From CAZGMN01 sp964645765 (lineage in GTDB: Bacteria > Acidobacteriota > Aminicenantia > Aminicenantales > Aminicenantaceae), in contig CAZYBE010000030.1 in the NCBI GenBank assembly GCA_964645765.1, positions 1 to 37,632 on the forward strand: a stretch of DNA of 37,632 nt, given 5' to 3'. Below, piece after piece: positions 7,418 through 15,271 of this stretch. The notes under the pieces were generated by a model. The model ran no database searches. It was not told the DNA's origin and saw only the letters and a program-made list of their open reading frames with translations. The translations under genes and the position numbers were made by a program. Numbering within the stretch: the first letter of the stretch is position 1; each line of letters begins with the position of its first letter.

Positions 7418-7717
7418 ATGAAAAAAAAGAAAGAAGCGCAAAAAGTCGTCCTTAAAACTGAAAAAGATTTTCCGCTGATGCCCATGTCTGTAGGCTCGAT
7501 GCTCTACAATAAAACCGGAGCCTGGAGAAATATCAGACCTGTCATCGACCTTGAAAAATGCATTCAATGCGGCATCTGCTGGAAATTCTGTCCTGACGTT
7601 TCCATCGATATCGAAAATGAATGGCCTGTGGTCGATTATGAATACTGCAAGGGCTGCGGAATTTGCGCCGAGGAATGCCCGACAAAATGCATAACCATGG
7701 TCGAGGAGGAAAAATGA
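7418..7717 (+). CDS. porD: 2-oxoacid:ferredoxin oxidoreductase, delta subunit (2[4Fe-4S] ferredoxin)
   Basis: A 99-residue ferredoxin-like subunit that carries electrons from the thiamine site to external ferredoxin. Two complete cluster motifs are present: C48-C51-C54-C58 (CIQCGICWKFCP) and C77-C80-C83-C87 (CKGCGICAEECP). The lysine-rich N-terminus followed by 'MPMSVGSM...TGAWRNIRPVID' is typical of PorD/VorD subunits. AAGGAT precedes the ATG. Its TGA overlaps the ATG of the alpha gene by four bases, so translation is coupled. Confidence 0.88.
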   Translation: MKKKKEAQKVVLKTEKDFPLMPMSVGSMLYNKTGAWRNIRPVIDLEKCIQCGICWKFCPDVSIDIENEWPVVDYEYCKGCGICAEECPTKCITMVEEEK

Positions 7718-8868
7718 GAAAAGTCATCATGGGAAACCATGCTCTTTCCTTCGGGGCCATGATCTGCCGTGTCCAGGTCGTTTCTGCCTATCCAATCACT
7801 CCTCAGACCCAGGTAGTGGAACTTCTCTCGGAGATGTGCGCTGATAAGATTCTTGATGCGAAGTTCATCAAGGTCGAATCCGAGCATTCGGCCATGGCTG
7901 CCTGCCTCGGTGCTTCCTTGGCCGGGGCAAGGACATTTACCGCAACTTCTTCCCAGGGCCTGACCCTGATGCACGAGCTCCTCCACTGGGCTTCAGGAGG
8001 AAGAATGCCTGTGGTCATGGGAAATATAAACCGCTCCATGGCTCCTGGATGGAGTATCTGGTCAGACCAGAACGACAGCCTATCCCAGAGAGATACTGGC
8101 TGGATGCAGTTCTATTGCGCAAGCAATCAGGAAGTCTTGGATACAGTCATCCAGGCTTTCAAGGTTTCTGAAAAACTGCTCATCCCCAGCATGGTCATTC
8201 TTGATGCTTTCACCCTTTCCCATACCTATGAAGTCGTGGACATCCCTGAACAGGAAAAGGTGGATGAATATTTGCCTCCCTTTAAGCCCCCGATAAAACT
8301 CACTCCTGACGAGCCCCATGCTTTTGGCGGCCTCACCTCACCCGACCACTATTTTGAACTGAGGTACAAGCTTCAAAAAGACATGGAAAAAGCTCCAGCT
8401 CTGATTGAAGAAACGGGAAAAGAATACAAGCAGAAATTCGGCCGTTACCTGGGATTGGTCGATGATTACTGCTGCGAAGATGCAGACTTAATCCTCGTCA
8501 CCTCTGGAACAATGGGCTCGACAGCAAGAGTAGCAGTGGATGGACTCCGCAAAGAAGGAATCAGGGCCGGAAATTTGAGGGTAAGAGTCTTCAGGCCTTT
8601 CCCCTTCAAGAAAGTGCGAGAGATTGTCAAGAAGGCAAAAAAGATTGCAGTCGTCGACCGCAACATCTCCTATGGACACCATGGGATCTTCTATCAGGAA
8701 ATCAAATCTTCCCTTTACGGGCAGGATGGCTGCCCGCCCACTTTTGGCTTCATCGCCGGCTTAGGCGGAAGGGATATCACTCCCTCGACATTCAGAGAAA
8801 TTGTCCAGTATACGCTGGAGAGAAAGAGGCCGGACGAGGAGATTGTCTGGATAGGAGTGAAAAGATGA
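7714..8868 (+). CDS. porA: 2-oxoacid:ferredoxin oxidoreductase, alpha subunit
   Basis: A 384-residue alpha subunit. The ATG at 7714 is preferred because it follows GAGGAGGAA and overlaps the delta stop codon as ATGA; an upstream in-frame ATG at 7663 would lie inside the delta coding sequence. Landmarks are SAYPITPQT at residues 24-32, VESEHSAMAACLGASLAGARTFTATSSQG, and LRVRVFRPFP near the C-terminus. This subunit contributes the pyrimidine side of the thiamine-diphosphate site and, with beta, decarboxylates the oxoacid and passes the acyl group to CoA. No disruption is seen. It overlaps the beta gene by four bases. Confidence 0.88.
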   Translation: MRKVIMGNHALSFGAMICRVQVVSAYPITPQTQVVELLSEMCADKILDAKFIKVESEHSAMAACLGASLAGARTFTATSSQGLTLMHELLHWASGGRMPVVMGNINRSMAPGWSIWSDQNDSLSQRDTGWMQFYCASNQEVLDTVIQAFKVSEKLLIPSMVILDAFTLSHTYEVVDIPEQEKVDEYLPPFKPPIKLTPDEPHAFGGLTSPDHYFELRYKLQKDMEKAPALIEETGKEYKQKFGRYLGLVDDYCCEDADLILVTSGTMGSTARVAVDGLRKEGIRAGNLRVRVFRPFPFKKVREIVKKAKKIAVVDRNISYGHHGIFYQEIKSSLYGQDGCPPTFGFIAGLGGRDITPSTFREIVQYTLERKRPDEEIVWIGVKR

Positions 8869-9767
8869 GCAAAGAAAAAACCATGAAACTCTCGCTTCCA
8901 GAAGAGGAGCTGATGAATTCCGGCCATCTGGCCTGTCAGGGTTGCGGGGCAGCACTGGCTATGAGATATGTGCTCAAAGCGCTGGGAAAAAAGACAGCTC
9001 TCTGCATCCCTGCTTGCTGCTGGTCGGTCATAGACGGACCTTTCCCCTACACATCTCTCGATGTCCCCATCTATCATTGTGCCTTTGAGACAGCGGCTGT
9101 CTCAGCATCAGGAGTTAAAGCAGGCCTGGAGATGGTCGGAGACGAAGAAACGACAGTCGTGGCCTGGGCTGGAGACGGCGGAACTTTTGACATCGGCATC
9201 CAGGCCCTCTCAGGAGTGGCAGAGCGCAACGACGACATCCTCTATGTCTGTTACGATAACGAGGCTTATATGAACACAGGAACGCAGAGAAGCTCAGCTA
9301 CTCCCTATGGCGCTTGGACGACAACCACGCCTGTCAAGCACTTCAAGGAAAGGCCTAAGAAGGATATCGTGGCCATCATGGCCGCTCACAGGATTCCTTA
9401 TATAGCCACAGCCAGCATCGGCTATCCTGAAGACTTAGTCAAAAAAGTGAAAAAAGCAAAAGAGATTAAAGGGACGAGGTTCATCCATATCTACGCCCCT
9501 TGCCCTTCTGGTTGGAAGTGCCGTCCGGAAGACACAGTGAAGCTCTCAAGAATGGTTGTCCAGAATGCGATCTTCCCTCTCTACGAGGTCGAATGGGGAG
9601 ATAAATACATACTGAATATCAAACTCAAAGACAAAAAACCGATCAACGATTATTTAAGGCTCCAGGGCAGGTTTCTTCATCTTATTGAAAAAGATATCGC
9701 TTTTATGCAGGAGGAAGTGGATAAGAAGTGGGAGAGGCTGCTTGGGCTTATGAATAAGTGCCAATAA
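8865..9767 (+). CDS. porB: 2-oxoacid:ferredoxin oxidoreductase, beta subunit
   Basis: A 300-residue thiamine-diphosphate and [4Fe-4S]-binding subunit. C24 and C27 (CQGCGAALA), C52 region and C213 (YAPCPSGW) are positioned as in pyruvate:ferredoxin oxidoreductase beta to hold the cluster. The thiamine motif is GDGGTFDIG (103-111) through VCYDNEAYMNTG (128-139). The following QRSSATPYGAWTTTTP is closer to pyruvate enzymes than to 2-oxoglutarate enzymes, which are usually two-subunit. In an anaerobe the enzyme can oxidise pyruvate to acetyl-CoA or work in reverse for carbon fixation. The gene begins inside the alpha stop codon and ends seven bases before the TlpA gene. Confidence 0.88.
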   Translation: MSKEKTMKLSLPEEELMNSGHLACQGCGAALAMRYVLKALGKKTALCIPACCWSVIDGPFPYTSLDVPIYHCAFETAAVSASGVKAGLEMVGDEETTVVAWAGDGGTFDIGIQALSGVAERNDDILYVCYDNEAYMNTGTQRSSATPYGAWTTTTPVKHFKERPKKDIVAIMAAHRIPYIATASIGYPEDLVKKVKKAKEIKGTRFIHIYAPCPSGWKCRPEDTVKLSRMVVQNAIFPLYEVEWGDKYILNIKLKDKKPINDYLRLQGRFLHLIEKDIAFMQEEVDKKWERLLGLMNKCQ

Positions 9768-9774
9768 GAAAAAA

Positions 9775-10284
9775 ATGAAAAAAATAATTTGTGTTCTGTT
9801 TCCTTTAATTTTTTTCTTATTCGTCTGCGCCGGGCCCAAAAAGCCGGCACCTCAAGACCCAAATTATCCTGATGCTCCTGATTTTGCTTTCAAAGACCTC
9901 AAAGGAAACGATGTTTCACTCTCTGCTTGCAAAGGCAAAGTCATTTTCTTGAATTTCTGGGCGACTTGGTGCGGTCCCTGCCGGAAAGAAATTCCAGGTT
10001 TTATCGAAGTCTACAGGGAATACAAAGACAAAGGAATGACCATCATCGGAATCTCACTCGACGAAACCGGCCCTGATTCAGTCCTTAGCTTCGCTGAAAG
10101 CTTCAAAATCAACTATCCTGTGGTCATGGGGACGCCGAAAATTGTCAGGGATTACCAGCCTGGCAATTTCATTCCAGCCACAATCATCATCGATAAGAAG
10201 GGAAAAATCAGAGAGAGGCATGTGGGATATATGGCTAAAGCGACTCTGAAGGAATATTTTCTGAAGCTAGCAGAAGAAAAATAA
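9775..10284 (+). CDS. TlpA/ResA-type thioredoxin-fold protein
   Basis: A 169-residue exported thiol-disulfide protein. Residues 1-20 are a hydrophobic signal; the FLFVCAG sequence there is a poor lipobox, so a membrane anchor or an atypical lipoprotein are both possible. The redox site is FWATWCGPCRKE with C66 and C69. The AhpC/TSA-like fold is completed by GMTIIGISLDE, FIPATIIIDKKGKI and the C-terminal ATLKEYFLKLAEE helix. It is only 7 bp after porB, so it is probably part of that operon; a role in keeping exported thiols reduced is inferred from the family. Its last 179 bases are duplicated at 11377-11555. Confidence 0.85.
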   Translation: MKKIICVLFPLIFFLFVCAGPKKPAPQDPNYPDAPDFAFKDLKGNDVSLSACKGKVIFLNFWATWCGPCRKEIPGFIEVYREYKDKGMTIIGISLDETGPDSVLSFAESFKINYPVVMGTPKIVRDYQPGNFIPATIIIDKKGKIRERHVGYMAKATLKEYFLKLAEEK

Positions 10285-10288
10285 GAAG
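10110..10288 (+). repeat. 179-bp direct repeat, copy 1 (3' end of TlpA gene)
   Basis: Bases 10110-10288 align without gaps with 11377-11555, with about 14 differences. The repeat starts at CAACTATCCTGTGG inside the gene and ends four bases past the TAA. The beta-propeller gene, on the opposite strand, lies between the copies. Confidence 0.9.
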
Positions 10289-10304
10289 TTTTAGCGGAAG
10301 ACGT

Positions 10305-11297
10305 CTATTTCTCGAGGACCTGATATCTCTTCATCCGTGGAAAGTCGGCTTCTTCAGCAACATAAAGCCGACCTTTCGAATCGACGGCTCGGGGCATGCC
10401 GTCGACAGCCAGAGTTCCCACCGGTTTGTCCCCCTCATATATGATCAGTTCATTCGAGCCCTCCCCTTTTGTCGCCGGCCTCATGATTGTGACATAGAGC
10501 CTTTCGCCAAACTCGAGGACGGTCAGGAACGGGAAAACCATCGCCACCCGTTCGGAGCTGGATTGCGGGACCCTGACGGGCTCAAAAAGATCGCTTTTGC
10601 CCTCGACTTTTTTAATGAGTTTAGCATTCCTGTAAATATATATCTCGAACTTGTGCGGGTTGAAGATGAAAATGGTCCCATCCGGGCTGCAATTGAAACG
10701 CAGAGGGAACTTCATTTGTGGAATATCCTTGAACTGGGACAGACGCGAAGGGACTTCGAAGGGCTCACCGAAAGACACTAAGAGACGGCCTTCTGCGTCG
10801 AAAAGATGGAAGATCTTTCCCTGGCTTAGTCCCAGAACGACAACACAGTCCCCTTGGAGACACCCCAGATATAAAGGCGGAAAGGTAACCTTGAACATGC
10901 GGAGGAAGACGCCGTCCTTGTCGAATAAAATAACCTTGTTGCCTCCGCGGTCAAGGACGGCGATCGTGCCCGATGGGCTGACGGCCACTCCCCCCAGCAT
11001 GGCCACTTCTTCAGGTCCTTGACCCTGCTTGCCGATGACACTTTTCAGGAATTTCCCTTGCGGGTCGAAAATCTGGATGCGCCTATTTTTCTGGTCCAGG
11101 ATGTAGATATAACCCGTGGCATCCAGCCCGATGGACGCGACACTCCCGAAGGCCAAGTTCTCGTCGCCGCTCTCGACGCCGATGCTCAGGTCTTCTTTAA
11201 GAGAAAAGACTCTTTTCTTGCCAGGAAAGGAACTTGATCCAGAGAAAAAAACGAGGATGAAAAAAATCAGGGCTGAAAGAGATACAAACTTTTTCAT
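10305..11297 (-). CDS. Secreted six-bladed beta-propeller (NHL-like) protein
   Basis: A 330-residue protein with an N-terminal signal (FVSLSALIFFILVFFSGSSS) and repeated 'phobic-D-(x)-G-(x)-phobic-(Y/A)-V-L-D' blades: GYIYILDQKNRRIQIFD, GTIAVLDRGGNKVILFD, GTIFIFNPHKFEIYIY and GRLYVAEEADFPRMKRY. This is the 6-bladed propeller type that is abundant as exported proteins in Acidobacteriota and Aminicenantes-like genomes. The ligand is unknown. The ATG is preceded by GGGGAGGAAA on the minus strand, a strong ribosome binding site. The gene converges on the TlpA gene with only 20 bp between stops, and it sits inside the two copies of the 179-bp repeat. Confidence 0.75.
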   Translation of the reverse strand: MKKFVSLSALIFFILVFFSGSSSFPGKKRVFSLKEDLSIGVESGDENLAFGSVASIGLDATGYIYILDQKNRRIQIFDPQGKFLKSVIGKQGQGPEEVAMLGGVAVSPSGTIAVLDRGGNKVILFDKDGVFLRMFKVTFPPLYLGCLQGDCVVVLGLSQGKIFHLFDAEGRLLVSFGEPFEVPSRLSQFKDIPQMKFPLRFNCSPDGTIFIFNPHKFEIYIYRNAKLIKKVEGKSDLFEPVRVPQSSSERVAMVFPFLTVLEFGERLYVTIMRPATKGEGSNELIIYEGDKPVGTLAVDGMPRAVDSKGRLYVAEEADFPRMKRYQVLEK

Positions 11298-11376
11298 TCT
11301 TTTCCTCCCCGGGGTCTCTATCGGGAAAACGAAGTTCTAGACTCTTGCTCATTTTAACAAAGTGGCCCAATCGTCT

Positions 11377-11551
11377 CAACTATCCTGTGGTCATGGGGAC
11401 GCCGAAAATTGTCAGGGATTACCAACCGGGCCATTTCATCCCGGCCACAATCATCATCGATAACAAGGGAAAAATCAGAGAGAGGCATGTGGGATATATG
11501 GATAAAGCAACTCTGAAAAGCTATTTCCTGAAGCTGGCAGAAGAAAAATAA
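11377..11551 (+). pseudogene. TlpA C-terminal fragment (repeat copy 2)
   Basis: It encodes LNYPVVMGTPKIVRDY to LKLAEEK-stop, the last 57 residues of the TlpA-like protein at 9775-10284 with four amino-acid differences. The WCxxC redox site and the first two thirds are absent, and the bases before 11377 show no TlpA similarity. An ATG at 11345 precedes it by chance and would give a 68-residue product without an active site. Most of the nucleotide differences are silent or conservative, suggesting that the copy comes from a once-intact paralogue whose 5' part was lost. Confidence 0.85.
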
Positions 11552-11675
11552 GAAGCGCTAATCCTTTTTTAGCCTCGGCTTGACATCACTTCGAGCCGTG
11601 ATTTATCCTTCCTTACGATGATTGGATAGAGAGGCGATCCGTTTTAGGGCAACCAGAAGAGAAAAAGGAGGAAAC

Positions 11676-13049
11676 ATGAAAGAAAGAAAACCACAATTTC
11701 TGTCTGACGGCATAAAGCATGCCACAATCAATGGCCACCGGTTCCATTTGAGACTGAAAGATCCAATAAAAGAGAATTTTCTTTGGATCGACGGCACTCA
11801 GCCACCCCTGATTCTCGACAGGGTCGCGGCAGATTTTGTCAGCCTCTTAATCGATGCTATGTGGCTCTTTCAACAAGGTGAAGGCGACGAATCGCAAAAA
11901 GTGATTAATTATGTTGTTGAAAAGATGTACGAAAAGTACGGTCGCCAACGCTTAGGTTTAAAGAAGGTGACAAGAAGAAGAATCACAGCCGACCTCCATA
12001 GAATATGGGGGACCATTATGTCCGTTGCTGAAGGAACTTGTCCAGTTGATATCGGATTAAATATGAAAGAAATCGATCCCACAAAATGGATAGCTCCTGC
12101 CAGAATGGACCTTGCGATTACTTACAGGTGCAATCTCGCTTGTGAGAAATGCTACACGGGTGGCTCGCAAGAGATGAAAGAATTACCAGCCGGAAATTGG
12201 GTGAGAATTTTCAAGATTCTTTGGGATCTTGGCGTTCCCCAGGTCGTTTTTACAGGGGGTGAGCCCACCATGAGAGAAGACCTTGTCAAACTTGTTGGCG
12301 AAGCCGAAGAGTTTGTGACAGGGCTTATAACTAATGGTGTGAAACTTGCTGAACTCGCTGAACCTTTAAGAGATGCCAGCCTGGATTATATTCAGGTAAC
12401 CTTAGAGTCCCATATCCCTGAAATCCACAACAAAATGGTTGGTAATGGCGACGCTTTTCAGAAAACAGTTGCTGGCATTCAAAAAGCCCTCGAACTGGGG
12501 ATGCAAGTGGTGACCAACACAACCCTGACAAAAGAAAATGCCGACACCTTTATTGACTTGCTCAGGTTCGGTAAACAACTTGGCCTGAGGTACATGTCCT
12601 GCAACCATATCATCTGCTCCGGGAAAGGCGTGACATACAGGATAGAAAATGGCCTCTCTATGCCTGTTCTGAAAGAAACTCTTGCCAAGGCCACGGCTTT
12701 TGCAGATGAGCTGGGAATCAATTTTGGATGGTACACGCCAACATGCTATCTGGAAATTGACCCAACTGAACTGGGTCTCGGCATTAAGAGTTGTTCAGCT
12801 GCCCAGCATAACATGACCATCCAACCCGATGGTACAGTACTCCCCTGCCAGTCCTGGCCGGAAACAGTTGGCAACATCCTTGCAGACCCATGGGAGAAAA
12901 TCTGGAATCATCCCACATCAAAGAAACTCCGGGAACATGGTTTTTTGAAAGAGCAGCGAGGATGTTCTGACTGTGAGCATGCTGGAACATGTGGCGGGGG
13001 TTGTCCTTTGGAGTATCTTGTGAAGCTTGAAAAGGGAGGTGCAAAATGA
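11676..13049 (+). CDS. Radical SAM/SPASM domain enzyme, candidate peptide-tail maturase
   Basis: A 457-residue enzyme starting at an ATG preceded by AAAGGAGGAAAC; an in-frame ATG 54 bases earlier lacks such a site. Residues 1-140 form an N-terminal region with a LWIDGTQPPLILDRVAADFV segment. The radical SAM barrel has C152-C156-C159 (CNLACEKC) and GGEP at 194-197. The C-terminal SPASM region has C373, C391, C430, C433, C439 and C443 (GCSDCEHAGTCGGGC), enough for auxiliary clusters. Radical SAM/SPASM enzymes mostly modify ribosomal peptides, for example by thioether or C-C crosslinks, or act as sulfatase maturases. No sulfatase is near. The stop overlaps the start of the Cys-Ala-tailed protein by four bases, which makes that tail the most obvious substrate; this is inference. 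Confidence 0.8.
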   Translation: MKERKPQFLSDGIKHATINGHRFHLRLKDPIKENFLWIDGTQPPLILDRVAADFVSLLIDAMWLFQQGEGDESQKVINYVVEKMYEKYGRQRLGLKKVTRRRITADLHRIWGTIMSVAEGTCPVDIGLNMKEIDPTKWIAPARMDLAITYRCNLACEKCYTGGSQEMKELPAGNWVRIFKILWDLGVPQVVFTGGEPTMREDLVKLVGEAEEFVTGLITNGVKLAELAEPLRDASLDYIQVTLESHIPEIHNKMVGNGDAFQKTVAGIQKALELGMQVVTNTTLTKENADTFIDLLRFGKQLGLRYMSCNHIICSGKGVTYRIENGLSMPVLKETLAKATAFADELGINFGWYTPTCYLEIDPTELGLGIKSCSAAQHNMTIQPDGTVLPCQSWPETVGNILADPWEKIWNHPTSKKLREHGFLKEQRGCSDCEHAGTCGGGCPLEYLVKLEKGGAK

Positions 13050-14005
13050 TAAAGAAGCTCAAACTCTTTTTCATTAGTGCTTTACTTCTTCTTTTTCTGG
13101 CAGTTCCAGCTTTTGTTTCAGCCGATGATACCGGAACCTACAAAATTATTGTTTACAGGGTTGAACTCACGCCTCGTTCCGATGGAAGAGTTGAGATGGC
13201 TTATTATCAAAAGTGGGCTGTCACTGGCGGTTACATCCCCTGGATAACTGTCGGTGCAGCAAATAGCAACTTTGAGATTGACCAGAGCAAGAACAAAGGG
13301 AATATAAGAAAAATTTCCCCAAACAACTCCACTGAGTGGCAAGGTGTGAAGATAGACCTCGACAAGGATTACAAACCAGGTGAAACTTTTGAGGTTGGGT
13401 GCACATTAATCCAGAGCAAATTATTCTATGCTGATAAGGAGAATTATAAACTCGATTTCACGCCTGGCTGGTATGACCGGGCTGTCATTGAAAATCTTAC
13501 CATTGTAATCCACTCATTTGTCAAAATTGAACAGATAAAAGCAAGGCCAAATCCAACCAAAATAGAGGGTCAGGATATAATCTGGACAACAAGCCTTGGA
13601 AATGGTCAGAGATTTTCAGTTTCATTTTCCTTCCCCAAAAACCTCATGCCAGGTGTCAAAGCGGGTGAAGTCAAGAAAGGAGCATCAGCAGGCGTCGTGT
13701 TTTTGATAATATTTTTAGTGATTGTCTTTGTCATCATTGCTTTTCTGGCTTCATCCCGTAAAGGTCGCGACGGTCATTATAGAAGAGGTGGTGGTGTTTT
13801 TTTTGGCGGTCTCTATGGAGGCAGATCCGGTGGAAGATCTGGTGGAAGATCAAGTGGCGGCGGAGGCGGTTTCGGCGGAAGATCAGTTTCCTGCGCCTGC
13901 GCCTGTGTAGGCTGCGCTTGTGCTTGTGCCTGCGCTGGTGGCGGTGGTGCCGGATGCACCAAAAAGACTGTTCACTCCTGTCCAATCTGCAGAAAGAGGA
14001 AGTGA
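13046..14005 (+). CDS. Membrane protein with cytosolic Gly-rich, Cys-Ala repeat tail
   Basis: A 319-residue protein with four parts. (1) A signal peptide at 1-26 (ends FVSA). (2) A beta-rich ectodomain at 27-210 (YYQKWAVTGGYIPWITVGAA; DLDKDYKPGETFEVG; LDFTPGWYDRAVIENLTI), reminiscent of the ectodomains of LemA-associated membrane proteins such as DUF2207. (3) One membrane segment at about 214-236. (4) A tail of about 80 residues, predicted cytosolic, with GGRSGGRSSGGGGGFGG, then CACACVGCACACAC at 283-296, AGGGGAGC, and a final CPIC. Ten of the last 37 residues are Cys. The Cys and Ala codons are mixed (TGC/TGT, GCC/GCT), so the alternation is held at protein level and is not a DNA microsatellite. 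Coupling to the radical SAM gene (ATGA overlap) suggests the tail is modified. Confidence 0.75.
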   Translation: MIKKLKLFFISALLLLFLAVPAFVSADDTGTYKIIVYRVELTPRSDGRVEMAYYQKWAVTGGYIPWITVGAANSNFEIDQSKNKGNIRKISPNNSTEWQGVKIDLDKDYKPGETFEVGCTLIQSKLFYADKENYKLDFTPGWYDRAVIENLTIVIHSFVKIEQIKARPNPTKIEGQDIIWTTSLGNGQRFSVSFSFPKNLMPGVKAGEVKKGASAGVVFLIIFLVIVFVIIAFLASSRKGRDGHYRRGGGVFFGGLYGGRSGGRSGGRSSGGGGGFGGRSVSCACACVGCACACACAGGGGAGCTKKTVHSCPICRKRK

Positions 14006-14007
14006 AC

Positions 14008-14562
14008 ATGAGAAAATATTTTCTCTTATTTATCTTCCTGTTATTAGTTGTCGCAGGTTGCGGGCCAAGAGAACAGTCCTACGATACTAACGCGGAAGTT
14101 CCAAAAGATGATCCGCCCTTTGCAGCTCTTGGCCAGCACTGGGTGATTGACAAAGCCGGAGTTCTGAAAGAAGAGACCATCATAGATGGAGATAAAATTT
14201 GCCAATCTCTTCAAGATGATGGTGTTGCAGAAATGGCAGTGCTGGTTATAAACGGTGTCAAGCACCAAGAAGAGTATGCCACTCAATATGGTCGATGGTT
14301 AAAGCTTGGCCGAAAAGGATTAAGCACAGAAGGTGGAAACAATGGTATCGTCTGGCTGATAAGGCCGGATGCCGAATTAAAGATGACTATCTCTGTGGGA
14401 AGAGGTTTGCCAAGATTTACCTCATCTGATTACGGTGAAATAATGGATGGCGATGCCAAGGAGTTTCTCAACTTCAGTAATTTTGACAAAGGTGTTATCA
14501 AAATTATCGAAGAAACAAACAGGAAATTAAGGGGGATATATTCTGCCTCAAAAATCAAATGA
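14008..14562 (+). CDS. TPM-domain (YgcG-type) lipoprotein
   Basis: A 184-residue protein. The ATG at 14008, two bases after the previous stop and following AGAGGAAG, is the right start; an upstream frame opening overlaps the Cys-tail gene. Residues 1-18 are a lipoprotein signal with LLVVAGC, lipidated at C18. Residues 45-170 fit the TPM domain: WVIDKAGVL, then MAVLVINGVK, GGNNGIVWLIRPDAELKMTISVGRGL and FDKGVIKIIEETN. TPM proteins are often paired with LemA; their function is poorly known, with roles in envelope maintenance suggested. The usual C-terminal membrane segment and Gly-rich tail of YgcG proteins is missing here and appears instead on the preceding protein. It overlaps the LemA-type gene. 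Confidence 0.75.
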   Translation: MRKYFLLFIFLLLVVAGCGPREQSYDTNAEVPKDDPPFAALGQHWVIDKAGVLKEETIIDGDKICQSLQDDGVAEMAVLVINGVKHQEEYATQYGRWLKLGRKGLSTEGGNNGIVWLIRPDAELKMTISVGRGLPRFTSSDYGEIMDGDAKEFLNFSNFDKGVIKIIEETNRKLRGIYSASKIK

Positions 14563-14573
14563 AAGGAGTGACC

Positions 14574-15224
14574 ATGAGTACGACTGTAAAAATCTTGCTT
14601 TGGGCTTTTGCCGGATTATGTTTTATTGGGGTGTTCCTTGCTCTCATCTTTTTCCTCGGAGTCGTGCCGGGTATCTACAACAACCTTAACACACTGAATC
14701 AGTCGGCCCTCGGCGGCGGCTCAAAATACTCCGCAGCGCTCAATATCTGTAGTCAAAAAATCAAAGGCGTTTGGGCCATGGCAGACCAAATTTCAACGAA
14801 AGAAACAGAAGCCCAGAAGGCCGTGGCTACTGCAAGAAGTGGATTTGAGAACGCAGCGGAATTGTTCAAGACCGCCATGGCTCAGGGCAAGGGTCTGGGA
14901 GAATTGACGAAAGCCGCGAACGGTGCGCTCCAGTCCGCCCTTGCAGTTCGGGTCCAAATCGAAGCATATCCTGTCATAAGAAGCGTGGATACCTACAGTC
15001 AGGCGATGCGGTCGCTTGAAGAAGGAACAAATGAAATCAAGACCGCCTTGGACGACTGGATTAAGCTTATCCAGAGATTCAACACATACCGCAAGTCCTT
15101 CTGGGTAGGCATGCTTGCCGGCGTCTTTTCAGGAAAATTCAGTGCCTTCCCTATGGAACATGAGTATTACAAGGGACCCATTGGCGAGCTGAACATCGAT
15201 GTTTTAAATCCTAAAAAAAAGTGA
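14574..15224 (+). CDS. LemA family membrane protein
   Basis: A 216-residue protein. An ATG at 14559 overlaps the previous stop codon, but the ATG at 14574 has AAAGGAG six bases before it and is preferred. Residues 6-29 form one membrane segment; the rest is a helical bundle (residues 36-190) followed by FPMEHEYYKGPIGELNIDVLNPKKK. The VPGIYNNLNTLNQ start of the helical part, the absence of enzymatic motifs and the neighbouring TPM gene identify it as LemA-like, though divergent. It is the last gene of the four-gene run 11676-15224. Confidence 0.7.
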   Translation: MSTTVKILLWAFAGLCFIGVFLALIFFLGVVPGIYNNLNTLNQSALGGGSKYSAALNICSQKIKGVWAMADQISTKETEAQKAVATARSGFENAAELFKTAMAQGKGLGELTKAANGALQSALAVRVQIEAYPVIRSVDTYSQAMRSLEEGTNEIKTALDDWIKLIQRFNTYRKSFWVGMLAGVFSGKFSAFPMEHEYYKGPIGELNIDVLNPKKK

Positions 15225-15271
15225 ATTGAAAGTGTCCTGAGCAAGATCAGTTCATTAAAGGGGCTTTCCTA

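Noticed and set aside
7663..7713. Start of the alpha oxidoreductase subunit at 7663
   Set aside because: It would overlap the delta gene by 55 bases; 7714 has a strong ribosome binding site and the usual ATGA overlap.
11345..11551. A functional small thioredoxin-like gene
   Set aside because: It is the duplicated 3' end of the TlpA gene and lacks the redox motif; the ATG belongs to unrelated sequence.
13734..14009. Minus-strand histidine/arginine-rich 91-codon frame
   Set aside because: It is the antisense shadow of the Gly/Cys-rich tail of the 13046-14005 gene.
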